Of a stretch of 20,248 nucleotides of DNA, positions 1 to 6,578 are shown piece by piece. The stretch comes from a virus. Location: the IMG/VR virus record IMGVR_UViG_3300046522_000356, positions 1-20,248 of that record; one strand, 5' to 3'. The notes under the pieces are model-generated. The model was not told where the DNA came from, searched no databases, and saw only the letters and a program-made list of their open reading frames with translations. Position 1 is the first letter of the stretch. Every line of letters begins with the position of its first letter. The position numbers were made by a program, and so were the translations under genes.

Positions 1-389
1 GTGTAGCCGTCCATCTCGGCGAATTCGGTTTCAAGCTCGGCGACGGCCATGCCGTCTTCCTCGGTCATTTCCGGCAGCGAGTAGATGCGATCGCGCTCGG
101 CCTTGACCTTCCACAGCTGGCCGTGGCCCATGATCACGGTGTCGATCACGGTGAATTGCTCGTAGGCGAACTGGTCCTGGCGCAGCTTGCCCAGGCGGGT
201 GTTCGGCTCGAGCATGACCTGGCCACCGGACGGCTCGAGGTCGCCGCCGAGGATTTTCATGAAGGTCGACTTGCCGCAACCGTTGGCGCCGATCAGGCCA
301 TAGCGGTTGCCGTTGTTGAATTTGACGGAAACGTTTTCAAACAGCGGCTTGGAGCCGAACTGCATGGTGATGTTAGCGGTGGAGATCAA
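1..389 (-). CDS. ybiT: ABC-F family ATPase, YbiT type (N-terminal part only)
   Basis: This is the first ~129 codons of a host ABC-F protein; the rest lies beyond the left edge. ABC-F proteins are soluble twin-ATPase factors without membrane domains that act on the ribosome. Seen: an opening with the YbiT-type stretch [17 protein letters not shown], then the Walker A box GANGCGKST at residues 34-42, and the block [19 protein letters not shown] typical of the YbiT branch. I place the start at TTG 389, because it gives the YbiT N-terminus and has AGGTAA about 8 bases upstream; the next in-frame ATG would cut off the first strand. It lies only 20 bases downstream of the integrase stop on the same strand, so the prophage junction sits at or just before its translation start and its native promoter may have been displaced. 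Confidence 0.9.
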   Translation of the reverse strand, partial: MISTANITMQFGSKPLFENVSVKFNNGNRYGLIGANGCGKSTFMKILGGDLEPSGGQVMLEPNTRLGKLRQDQFAYEQFTVIDTVIMGHGQLWKVKAERDRIYSLPEMTEEDGMAVAELETEFAEMDGY

Positions 390-409
390 AGGGCTTACCT
401 ATCAGTAAC

Positions 410-1603
410 TTACGACGCTGGGCTTTCAGCTGATACCGATTTGATACCAATCTTGAGTTTTTCCAGCTCGCTCCAGTCGGAGCTTGAGTTAAGCCAACGG
501 GCATACGTCGACAGCAGCATCTGAACGCTGTGACCCAGCTGTTGGGCGATAAATGCGGGGTTGAGGCCGGACATTAAGCATATTGTCGCATAGGTGTGAC
601 GGCAGTTGTATGGGGGGCGACGTCTGATCCCCAATTCATTCAGCACAGGCACCCACTGTTTGTGGAGGTCGGAGGTCTGTTTCACGTACTCGGCGTTCTT
701 CGACGGCGGGAACAGGAACGGTGTTTCGGTCACCGCTCCCTTGCCATCCCTCCGGCGATCCGCGTACTGCCTGGCAAACTGAATCGCACGCAAGGCCCGA
801 TCGTTCAGCAGCACGAACCGGTCCCTGCCAGTTTTCGTCCTTTCTTCAACCTCGCCCAGAGCGACGGTTCTCTTGACGTGTACTGTCCTTTTCTCCATGT
901 CGATCACGTCCCAGCGCACGGCCAGGGCCTCAGACAGGCGGAGCCCGGTGAAAAACATGAATTCAAACAGAGCGGCGTAGATGAGGCTGGGCCAGTGCTT
1001 GTGCTGGTAAAGCTTGTCGATGATGGTATTGGCTTCCGCGAGGCTGAATGGGTCAATCTCCTTCTTCGACCGCTTCGGCAGTTCGATTAGCTCGGCGGGG
1101 TTCTTGACTAGCAGGCCCTCCCGGGACGCTGCCGCAAGGATCGTCGACAATCGGGTGATCGCATTGCGCTTCACGTTTGCCGAGGTCCACTCGGTTTCAA
1201 TGATGACGCGGCGGAGGAGGTTGGTCGTGATCAGGTCGACACGGACCATGGCCAGTCGTGGTACCCAGTAGAGGTTCAGGGCGCTTTTATAGTTGTTATG
1301 CGTGCCCCGGGTGATTTCCCGGCTGTCGAGCCAGAGCTGTGCATACTCGCCGAAGGTCGGCTTACCGCCGACCGCAGCCTGTGAACTCGGGAACAGCTCT
1401 GCGTACTTGTCCTGGTCAAGGAGGCCGAGTTTGTTGAGACTGGTTACCTGATCGCGAAGGTTGGATGCAGCCTTGATCCCTTTTTGTGTCGGGGGATAGG
1501 GGAGCGTTTCGCATCGACGGATACCGTCCCATGTGAAACGAATGCGGAGGGAGTTGCGGAAGATTTCGACCCCACGGGGTAAACCCATTGGCTTTCCAGC
1601 CAT
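410..1603 (-). CDS. int: Tyrosine-recombinase phage integrase
   Basis: 397-residue site-specific recombinase that would integrate and excise the prophage between attP and attB. Residues 1-60 look like the Arm-DNA-binding domain of phage integrases (basic, with GVEIFRNSLRIRFTWDG), followed by a core-binding SAM-like domain (about 80-175) and the catalytic domain. Visible catalytic residues are Arg222 in FTGLRLSEAL, Lys257 in ERTKTGR, Arg335-His336 in YNCRHTYAT, His358 in QLGHS and the nucleophile Tyr367 in STYARWL. The first box-II histidine is a tyrosine (Tyr332), a substitution found in some phage integrases. The ATG at 1603 is preceded by AGAGGT at suitable spacing. Its 5' end overlaps the excisionase-like frame by 160 bases, and its stop lies 20 bases before host ybiT, which marks the attL side of the prophage. 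Confidence 0.95.
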   Translation of the reverse strand: MAGKPMGLPRGVEIFRNSLRIRFTWDGIRRCETLPYPPTQKGIKAASNLRDQVTSLNKLGLLDQDKYAELFPSSQAAVGGKPTFGEYAQLWLDSREITRGTHNNYKSALNLYWVPRLAMVRVDLITTNLLRRVIIETEWTSANVKRNAITRLSTILAAASREGLLVKNPAELIELPKRSKKEIDPFSLAEANTIIDKLYQHKHWPSLIYAALFEFMFFTGLRLSEALAVRWDVIDMEKRTVHVKRTVALGEVEERTKTGRDRFVLLNDRALRAIQFARQYADRRRDGKGAVTETPFLFPPSKNAEYVKQTSDLHKQWVPVLNELGIRRRPPYNCRHTYATICLMSGLNPAFIAQQLGHSVQMLLSTYARWLNSSSDWSELEKLKIGIKSVSAESPAS

Positions 1604-1776
1604 TCGTCATACCTCTTTTTGCTGTAGATGATCCGGCCGCCGTGCTTCATCCAGACGCCTGCGGGTATCTTCCCATCCAAGCGCCGATGCTCCAGTGAGC
1701 GTTTAGTGCAGCCGATCAGTTCGGCCATTCGCTGTTCGGTGACTTTGTCAACGTCACCGGTAGTTTCGGTTTCCAT
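1444..1776 (-). CDS. xis: Excisionase-like small DNA-binding protein
   Basis: 110-residue protein just upstream of int. Residues 12-62 (VTEQRMAELIGCTKRS, then GKIPAGVW and IIYSKKRYDEWLESQW) have the layout of phage putative excisionases: a short winged-helix/MerR-like recognition unit followed by a hydrophobic YxxxRYDEWL-type helix. Such proteins bend attachment-site DNA and steer integrase toward excision. GGAG lies seven bases before the ATG at 1776. The C-terminal ~50 residues (positively charged, no recognisable domain) are encoded in the same DNA as the first 53 codons of integrase in another frame, so the functional part may be only the first 65 residues and the tail may be a by-product of the overlap. 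The family call is from motif resemblance only. Confidence 0.75.
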   Translation of the reverse strand: METETTGDVDKVTEQRMAELIGCTKRSLEHRRLDGKIPAGVWMKHGGRIIYSKKRYDEWLESQWVYPVGSKSSATPSAFVSHGTVSVDAKRSPIPRHKKGSRLHPTFAIR

Positions 1777-1814
1777 GGATGGTCTCCACGCCGCCGGTGG
1801 CAGCAGGTCGGTGG

Positions 1815-2312
1815 TCAGAGAGGGGCTTTGGCCAAAACTGCGTCAGTAGCCTTGAGAGCGACCTGGGCGTCATCGACGTAAGCCGGATCGAAGCCACCGG
1901 CGTAGTGAATCACCCGCTGGCAGGCGTCCAGTTCTTTGCGGACCAGTCGGAGCGCCTGAATCAGCTCTTCCTGCAGTGCCCTCTCAGCCCGGCCGATATC
2001 CCAGAACCGCTGACCCCAATGCCCCTCGGGCGGCTGGTTGATGCTCTGTTTCCCGGCAGCCATGGCGCCTACGGCTACATCGCATATCCCGCGCTTGTAG
2101 GCGTTGTCACCATCAAGGCTAAGGCCGCCCCGCCGGCGTACGGTGTTCACGACCTCGTCTGCATCGACGCCGGGTCCCTTGAGGAGGATGTCTTGCTCTG
2201 GCTCGCCCGGGGTGTAGATCACTAGTGACAGCTTGGCTTCCGCCGTCAGGTGGTTGCTGATTTTTACCAGTGCATCGTTGGCGACTTCGTGGAATCGGTT
2301 TATTGCAGACAT
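1815..2312 (-). CDS. Hypothetical phage early protein, 165 aa
   Basis: I do not recognise a family. The protein is soluble and mixed alpha/beta at the start (residues 1-50, NHLTAEAKLSLVIYTPGEPE), with a helical, charged C-terminal half (about 95-165) containing RAERALQEELIQALRLVRKEL and ending in DDAQVALKATDAVLA. No membrane segment or signal peptide is seen. The start ATG at 2312 has GAGGAT seven bases upstream, and this ribosome site is the 3' edge of a strong hairpin (2324-2347). It is the last gene of the leftward early operon before the excisionase gene. Coding is supported by the ribosome site, length, operon position and GC-rich third positions. Confidence 0.8.
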   Translation of the reverse strand: MSAINRFHEVANDALVKISNHLTAEAKLSLVIYTPGEPEQDILLKGPGVDADEVVNTVRRRGGLSLDGDNAYKRGICDVAVGAMAAGKQSINQPPEGHWGQRFWDIGRAERALQEELIQALRLVRKELDACQRVIHYAGGFDPAYVDDAQVALKATDAVLAKAPL

Positions 2313-2323
2313 AGGTCATCCTC

Positions 2324-2347
2324 GCCCGGCAGCCGTTGCCGCCGGGC
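2324..2347 (-). other. RNA hairpin abutting a ribosome binding site
   Basis: The minus-strand transcript carries two 10-base arms, GCCCGGCGGC and GCTGCCGGGC, around the loop AACG. They pair throughout with one G-U wobble. The 3' arm runs directly into GAGGA, the ribosome site of the 165-aa gene starting at 2312. There is no following U-tract, so it is not a standard terminator. It may protect the mRNA end, act as a processing site, or limit ribosome access. Confidence 0.6.
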
Positions 2348-2366
2348 TTTGTTGAAGGAGGGGGAG

Positions 2367-3287
2367 TTACTTGGTCAGTTCGTGGCCAAATGGCACTCGG
2401 AAACCGGAGGCATTGCGGTGGCCACCACCGCCGTACTGCTTAGCGATTTCCGAGACGTCTAGGCCATCATCATTGCTGCGCAGGCTGAAGACTCGGCCTT
2501 CCGGTGTATCCCAGTAGCAGGCCGCGAACGGCTCGCCTTGCGACATCAGGTGGCCGGCGTCGCTGGTGAGCGTGTAGGGCAGGCTGGCCACCGGCACATC
2601 GTGACCGGCGATGACCAGGCGGCGCTTGGTCACAGCCACCAGCTCGGCAACGTCCTTCTGGTGCTTTCGCTCAATCGCAGCGCCATCCGAGCGGAGGGTC
2701 TGCACATCAGTCGCCATGAGCGTGTCCCAGACTTCGAAGTCGTAGGGATAGCTAAATAGGTTGGCCTGAATCTCGCGGGTTCCATCCAAATGGAACAGCC
2801 ACAGGTCCCTGTCCTCGATGTGGCGCAGCAGCATTGGCGGCTCTTGCTCGGCGAAGAAGTGGCGCCAAGCGAGCATGGCGCCGCTGCGGTTCATGTCGAA
2901 GCAGCAGGCGATCGCAGGTGAGTTCTGCGAGCTCATGAAGGTGTGCGCGCTTTCCCAGCCCAGCGCAGTAGATCCGTCGGCGTGCCGGCCATCTAATCGA
3001 ACCCCAGCATGGAACGGCGGGAACTGAGCAAGGTCCTCAGCTGCGGATTTGTGATGGTCCAGGACGATGATGCTCCGGGCTTTCCAGCTGATCCGTGCTA
3101 GCACGTCGTACTTGTAGCTGAAGTCGACGATGATCACGTCTTTGTCGGTGACATCAGGTGGCTCCTGACCGTGCACACCGGCCACAAACTCGACCTGGTC
3201 GCCCAAGGCCTTGCGAACGACCCAGGCGCCGCCGAAGCCGTCAGCGCAGTTGCCATGGTAGATGCACATCGTTTTGCGTTCAGACAT
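2367..3287 (-). CDS. DHH/DHHA1-family phosphoesterase
   Basis: 306-residue phosphoesterase of the DHH superfamily, which uses two metal ions (often Mn2+) to cleave phosphodiester or phosphate bonds in nanoRNA, cyclic dinucleotides, pAp or single-stranded nucleic acid. Motifs seen: YHGNCADGFG near the N-terminus (motif I), VIIVDFSY (motif II), the signature LDHHKS (motif III), and the C-terminal DHHA1 signature GGGGHRNASGF near residue 290. The length fits the NrnB-like group of oligoribonuclease/phosphodiesterases better than the longer RecJ. I chose ATG 3287, preceded by GAGGAA, over an upstream in-frame start inside a hairpin region. The substrate cannot be told from sequence. In a prophage, degradation of nanoRNA or of cyclic-oligonucleotide alarm signals are both possible. 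Confidence 0.88.
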   Translation of the reverse strand: MSERKTMCIYHGNCADGFGGAWVVRKALGDQVEFVAGVHGQEPPDVTDKDVIIVDFSYKYDVLARISWKARSIIVLDHHKSAAEDLAQFPPFHAGVRLDGRHADGSTALGWESAHTFMSSQNSPAIACCFDMNRSGAMLAWRHFFAEQEPPMLLRHIEDRDLWLFHLDGTREIQANLFSYPYDFEVWDTLMATDVQTLRSDGAAIERKHQKDVAELVAVTKRRLVIAGHDVPVASLPYTLTSDAGHLMSQGEPFAACYWDTPEGRVFSLRSNDDGLDVSEIAKQYGGGGHRNASGFRVPFGHELTK

Positions 3288-3298
3288 AGAGGTTCCTC

Positions 3299-3318
3299 GC
3301 CCGCGCACAGCGGCGGGC
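3299..3318 (-). other. RNA hairpin upstream of the DHH gene ribosome site
   Basis: Arms GCCCGC and GCGGGC enclose an 8-base loop; on the minus strand the hairpin runs into GAGGAA, the ribosome site for the gene starting at 3287. This is the same arrangement as at 2324-2347. The arm at 3313-3318 can alternatively take part in a second stem, GGGCAC/GTGCCC (3315-3320 with 3334-3339), which would matter for plus-strand transcripts entering the gene at 3360. Confidence 0.45.
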
Positions 3319-3359
3319 ACGCATGTTTAAATAGTGCCCCCAAAACAAGGAGCATTGAA

Positions 3360-3545
3360 ATGGCAAAGGAAGCCAGGAAGCCGTTTGGCTACGTAGCTGT
3401 CACGCTGATACCCACGGGCATCGGGTTCGTTATGGGCGGCCTGCTGTCAGACCAGCCTGCATTCACCTACAGCGGACTGGGCATGGCTATTCCTGGAGTG
3501 TTGCTAGCTGCGACGCACTTCTGGACGATCCGTCGACGGGCTTGA
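3360..3545 (+). CDS. Small two-helix membrane protein (moron candidate)
   Basis: 61-residue protein read against the direction of the surrounding operon. AAGGAG lies seven bases upstream of the ATG. Two hydrophobic segments are evident: about residues 11-30 (VAVTLIPTGIGFVMGGLL) and 36-56 (TYSGLGMAIPGVLLAATHFW), with positive ends (MAKEARK and TIRRRA), which predicts both termini in the cytoplasm. I do not recognise a family. An isolated, opposite-strand, membrane-anchored small gene in a prophage suggests expression from its own promoter in the lysogen, for instance in superinfection exclusion, but nothing in the sequence proves this. It could also be a silent remnant. Confidence 0.7.
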   Translation: MAKEARKPFGYVAVTLIPTGIGFVMGGLLSDQPAFTYSGLGMAIPGVLLAATHFWTIRRRA

Positions 3546-3561
3546 GTTGTAGGGAAGGGGG

Positions 3562-4044
3562 TTAGGCGGCGAAGCGTTTCATGAAGGTGATCCAGTGCGT
3601 CTTTTCGCGTTTACCGGACTTGTGGCCAAACAGGGGTTTCTCTTCGGTCAGGGCCAGCAGCTCGCTGACCATCACCTGGGTTTCGTTCCATTTGAAGATC
3701 AGGATTCCCTCCGGCTCCAGCACGCGGAAGCACTCGGCAAAGCCCTGGCGGATGTCCTCCCGCCAGTCGCTGGTGAGCACTCCGTACTTAGCACGCATCC
3801 AGCTGTCCACGCCGGCCCGGGTTAGGTGAGGCGGGTCGAATACGACCAGGCGGAAGGTTTGGTCCTCGAAGGGCAGGGTCCGGAAGTCCAACAGCACATC
3901 GGGCTCAACCTTTAGCACCCGGCCATCGCAGAGAAGGTGCTCCTCATCGCGGATGTCGCCGAACAGAGCGCGCTGGTCTTCCTTGTCGAACCACATCATG
4001 CGGCTGGCGCTGCAAGGGTCTAGCACTTTGGCTGCGGCGCTCAC
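3562..4044 (-). CDS. SAM-dependent methyltransferase-like protein
   Basis: 160-residue protein with a compact class I methyltransferase pattern: KVLDPCSASRMMWFD near the N-terminus (SAM-binding region I), FRLVVFDPPHL in the middle (a DPPx catalytic-type motif resembling DPPY of amino-adenine methylases), and FRVLEPEGILIFKWNE (the strand after the catalytic loop). The substrate is unknown; base methylation of DNA is one option. The start is GTG 4044, which overlaps the TGA of the upstream gene as GTGA and has AAGGAG before it. A longer upstream reading is only the antisense-free extension into the preceding gene. Translational coupling with the NinX-family gene is likely. Confidence 0.82.
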   Translation of the reverse strand: MSAAAKVLDPCSASRMMWFDKEDQRALFGDIRDEEHLLCDGRVLKVEPDVLLDFRTLPFEDQTFRLVVFDPPHLTRAGVDSWMRAKYGVLTSDWREDIRQGFAECFRVLEPEGILIFKWNETQVMVSELLALTEEKPLFGHKSGKREKTHWITFMKRFAA

Positions 4045-4463
4045 GGCATCAGCTCCTTCGGTACCTGGACGGTATCGCCGAGCTTGGCCTGCGCTATTGC
4101 TTGGCAGGCGGCAGTGAGGGTGCTCGGGCCGCCACCGCTTGGAAAGACCTCCTGGCCGCTGGCCTTGCACACGTACGCGCACCAGTGTTCTCCGGTTGGG
4201 CTTCGGCTGAAGCCGCTACCGTTGAAGCTCGTTTGAACGCGGTGCTTATCGATCAATGGCCCGCCCAGCGCCCAGTCTTCCCAAGGGTTGTAGCGCTTGG
4301 TGTGCTCGGTCACTGTGGCGCGGTACCGGGCGAACACCCGCCAGGGGTTGCCGTACTCCGGCGGTGCCAGGAACACGTCCAGCCCTTCGGCCTTGCCCAC
4401 GGCCCACCCCAGCGCCTCGCCGACCAGGTCGGCCGCCTTCACTTCAATCAGGTCGGTCATCAT
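4041..4463 (-). CDS. NinX-family phage protein (DUF2591 type)
   Basis: 140-residue protein resembling the NinX/DUF2591 family of lambdoid phage nin-region proteins. The matching features are an opening of the type VKAADLVGEALGWAVGKAEG, the central NPWEDWALGGPLIDK (family-like W-x-P-S/W-x-D-W-A-x-G-G-P-I-I), and a C-terminal block TAACQAIAQAKLGDTVQVPKEL (family-like conserved ending with LG-x-VxVPxEL). The family's biochemical role is unknown to me. I prefer ATG 4463, whose ATGA overlaps the upstream stop and which lies five bases after AAGGAG; ATG 4460 is possible. Neighbours on both sides overlap by four bases, so it sits in the middle of a tightly coupled block (3562-6085). Confidence 0.8.
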   Translation of the reverse strand: MMTDLIEVKAADLVGEALGWAVGKAEGLDVFLAPPEYGNPWRVFARYRATVTEHTKRYNPWEDWALGGPLIDKHRVQTSFNGSGFSRSPTGEHWCAYVCKASGQEVFPSGGGPSTLTAACQAIAQAKLGDTVQVPKELMP

Positions 4464-4852
4464 CGGCACTCCTTTTTCCGCTCGACCCCGATCTGGTCGT
4501 AGAGTGCATCCACTCGCTTTTGCTTGCGGTTGATCGCCTCGGAGCGGTTCAGGTGGTCTCTCAGGGCCTTGTTATAAGGCTCGATCTTCTCGACCAGTCG
4601 AAGCCGCTCACTTGGATCTTTTGACGCGTTGAACTGCCGAGCCAGTCGATCCCGCTCGCTGAAGTCCAGATGGTCAAGCGCGCGGTTCTCCTTCTCCATT
4701 TCGGCCAGAACGTCTGCCGATTGCCGCTTCCAGCGCAGATACAGCACATCGCTCTTCTTGGGCTTCATGAAAAAGTGCTGAGACCTGATCCACTCCACCA
4801 GGTCTTCCTTGGTCATCTCGTCGAGCACATCTTTCCGGGCGGCTTTGCTCAC
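4460..4852 (-). CDS. Hypothetical charged helical phage protein, 130 aa
   Basis: No family recognised. The protein is strongly charged and almost entirely helix-forming, for example KDVLDEMTKEDLVEWIRSQ, then ADVLAEMEKENRALDHL and a basic C-terminus NRKQKRVDALYDQIGVERKK, which suggests a coiled coil or a nucleic-acid- or partner-binding helix bundle. The opening helix followed by EDLVEWIRSQ and two more helices recalls small phage proteins that act next to replication or recombination genes, but that is a loose resemblance. The start is GTG 4852, with GAGAGG eight bases upstream and a GTGA overlap with the preceding gene's stop, which indicates coupled translation. Confidence 0.75.
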   Translation of the reverse strand: MSKAARKDVLDEMTKEDLVEWIRSQHFFMKPKKSDVLYLRWKRQSADVLAEMEKENRALDHLDFSERDRLARQFNASKDPSERLRLVEKIEPYNKALRDHLNRSEAINRKQKRVDALYDQIGVERKKECR

Positions 4853-5115
4853 AGCTGATACCTCTCATCAATCCAGCGCCCAGGCGCCAGAGCGGGTGTA
4901 GGTTCGGGTTGGGTTTCGTGCGGGGAGAGCTGGCGCTCGTTGCCGGCCTGCAGCTGGCTGTCGGGGATGCAGCTGATACCGCCGGGCGAGCTGAAGCCGT
5001 ACAGCCAGCAGGTCGCGCCGCGCTCATCGTCATGGAACACGCGGACGCCATGCGGCAGCGGGTCTGCGCTGGCGCCGGTGGCCAGCAGCAGGAGGCAGAG
5101 GGCGAGGCGGGTCAT
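4849..5115 (-). CDS. Small exported protein with signal peptide
   Basis: 88 residues beginning MTRLALCLLLLATGASADPLP: a basic n-region, a hydrophobic core and an AxA-type cleavage site (ASA before DPLP, about residue 17), so it should be exported to the periplasm. The mature part is ~71 residues, with two cysteines (ATCWLYGF and GISCIPDSQ) that could form a disulphide, followed by a proline-rich tail (ETQPEPTPALAPG). No family recognised. It overlaps both neighbours by four bases (ATGA upstream, GTGA downstream). An exported protein inside an otherwise cytoplasmic early operon is unusual and could act at the envelope. Confidence 0.75.
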   Translation of the reverse strand: MTRLALCLLLLATGASADPLPHGVRVFHDDERGATCWLYGFSSPGGISCIPDSQLQAGNERQLSPHETQPEPTPALAPGRWIDERYQL

Positions 5116-5771
5116 GGCTGCACCTGCTTAAACTCGACAGCCCAGACCCATGGATTGGCCTCCCATGTTCCAGGCCCGTTGATCGAGTCCCACACCTCGG
5201 CGAAAGCGTCAAAGGCCGTCGTCACAGGGATGAACTCGTAAATCGAGCGCGCCAGGCCCTCCTTGCAGATCTGGCCGATGGAAATGGCCTGCAGCTGCTC
5301 GACGCGCACGTCGGTGACTTCCAGCAGGATGCGGCTGGCCCAGCGGGGCATATGGATGCTGGGTTTCCAAGCGGGCTGATCGGCTTCGTACGGTGTTAGC
5401 CCATCAGCGGCGTAGACCAGCGTTCCGTCGCCGCGAGCCTCAGTAACGTCCAAATCAGCCGGCTTGAGATAGGGGCCGCGCATCACTTCGAAATGATCGC
5501 AGTACCAGGTCTCGCGGACCCACAGGCGGTCACCTGGTTTGCCATAAGGGCAAACGACCGGGTGCTCGGTGCCTTGATCGTCCATACAGCTCTCGTCGAA
5601 CGTGTGCAGCGGTCGCCAAGAGCCGTCATCCTGCTGGTGAAGTTCGAACGAGACATCAAATCCCCGCATGCTCGGCTTGATAGGGCGGCGGGTGACAGTT
5701 TTCCGGCCGTCCAGGATGGCGCGGACCATCGGCCCGCTGAACAGGATCGGGCGCTCCTTTGCCTGGTTCAT
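5112..5771 (-). CDS. ASCH-like phage protein (often annotated as morphogenetic protein)
   Basis: 219-residue protein with the block order of a common phage/prophage family: ERPILFSGPMVRAILDGRKT-VTRRPIKP at the N-terminus, CPYGKPGDRLWVRETW near residue 85, HMPRWASRILLEVTDVRVEQ near residue 145, and FAEVWDSINGPGTWEANPWV near the C-terminus. The first block resembles the start of ASCH (PUA-like) RNA-binding folds: phage versions begin I-x-FSxxMVxAILxGRKTxTRR. The molecular role is not established; the annotation as morphogenetic protein in databases is, as far as I know, weakly founded. ATG 5771 is chosen because it overlaps the upstream stop as ATGA and has GAGGT eight bases before it. Confidence 0.85.
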   Translation of the reverse strand: MNQAKERPILFSGPMVRAILDGRKTVTRRPIKPSMRGFDVSFELHQQDDGSWRPLHTFDESCMDDQGTEHPVVCPYGKPGDRLWVRETWYCDHFEVMRGPYLKPADLDVTEARGDGTLVYAADGLTPYEADQPAWKPSIHMPRWASRILLEVTDVRVEQLQAISIGQICKEGLARSIYEFIPVTTAFDAFAEVWDSINGPGTWEANPWVWAVEFKQVQP

Positions 5772-6085
5772 GGTGTAACCTCGCGCCGGGCCCATTGCAC
5801 ATGCGGGCCGTCCTCCGTGTCGAAGATGCCCATCAGGAATCGCTCAGGCCCAGGCGACTCTGGTTCCCATCCGTTGCAGTGGGCCTCGCCGTCGAAGTAG
5901 GGGTGGTAGTCCAGGTCTGCATCCATGTCCCAGGTTTTCAGTTGCAGGCCTTGCTCGGCGGTCCAGGCCTTGTACGGGGCCGGGTCTTCAATACCGCAAA
6001 AGTCGGAAATTCCGGGATGGTGCCACCACCCGTTCTCGTCGCGCTCGACGGCCACAGATTGGATGAGCTTGATTTTTGCCGGCAT
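5768..6085 (-). CDS. Hypothetical phage protein, 105 aa
   Basis: Soluble protein with many aromatic and acidic residues; the visible blocks are IQSVAVERDENGWWHHPGIS, then LKTWDMDADLDYHPYFDGEA and DTEDGPHVQWARREVTP. I do not assign a family; similar small proteins are familiar as unannotated members of Pseudomonas prophage early operons. AAGGAGAAACC precedes the ATG at 6085, a strong ribosome site. It is the first gene of the coupled block 3562-6085, so a leftward promoter or read-through from upstream must cross the rightward island 6226-7516 to reach it. Confidence 0.75.
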   Translation of the reverse strand: MPAKIKLIQSVAVERDENGWWHHPGISDFCGIEDPAPYKAWTAEQGLQLKTWDMDADLDYHPYFDGEAHCNGWEPESPGPERFLMGIFDTEDGPHVQWARREVTP

Positions 6086-6168
6086 GGTTTCTCCTTAAAG
6101 CCGTTGTTTTTCAGCTTTCATCAGGAATGAAATTGGGTGTGGATTGTCTACATGGCATACGGCCAGCT

Positions 6169-6193
6169 AGCCCCGCTAACCGGTAGTGGGGCT
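6169..6193. other. Strong hairpin in the divergent spacer
   Basis: AGCCCCGCTA pairs with TAGTGGGGCT around the loop ACCGG: ten pairs with one G-U wobble in the plus strand. No T-tract follows on either side, so a simple intrinsic terminator is unlikely. It lies between the leftward start at 6085 and the rightward gene at 6226. A 10-base direct repeat, GCTGTGAGAG, follows at 6191-6200 and 6209-6218, just before that gene; this could be a regulator site. Confidence 0.5.
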
Positions 6194-6225
6194 GTGAGAG
6201 TTCGGAGAGCTGTGAGAGAAAAGAA

Positions 6226-6417
6226 ATGCTTGATTCCGACCAGAGATACCGTGCGTACCAGCTCCTCAGAGAACTCGATAGGTCGACTTCTTCATTGATG
6301 AACCGAGTGGCATACAGCTCATCAGGTAGCCTCTCTTGGGAGGAGGAGCTTGCAAATCAGCTCAAAAGCTTCGAGGAGTGGATGAAATTCGCTATGACTA
6401 TCAGTGAAGAGTTGTAG
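6226..6417 (+). CDS. Hypothetical small protein, 63 aa
   Basis: Not recognised. The sequence is helical and acidic, with LLRELDRSTSSLMNRVAYS at the start and WEEELANQLKSFEEWMKFA in the second half; it may form a helical hairpin. The ribosome site is weak (GAGAGAAAAGAA), which lowers confidence. It is the first of four rightward ORFs in an island (6226-7516) with visibly more A and T than the leftward genes around it, which suggests separate acquisition. Confidence 0.5.
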   Translation: MLDSDQRYRAYQLLRELDRSTSSLMNRVAYSSSGSLSWEEELANQLKSFEEWMKFAMTISEEL

Positions 6418-6578
6418 AAGCTCCTATGAAAGCTATACAGGATAGGAAAAATGTATAAGTTTTGGCCGGTTGTCAGATTTAGTACTCAGATACGCAAAAT
6501 GTGGTTGTCTAGCGGGATAGGTTCGCTATTTTTGATTTCTACTACCAAGGAGAACGCACCGAAGTTTCAGGAGGAATT

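Noticed and set aside
1416-1610. Third overlapping frame at the start of int
   Set aside because: Its ATG uses the same ribosome site as int, but the product is short and has no features; int and the excisionase-like frame are better supported.
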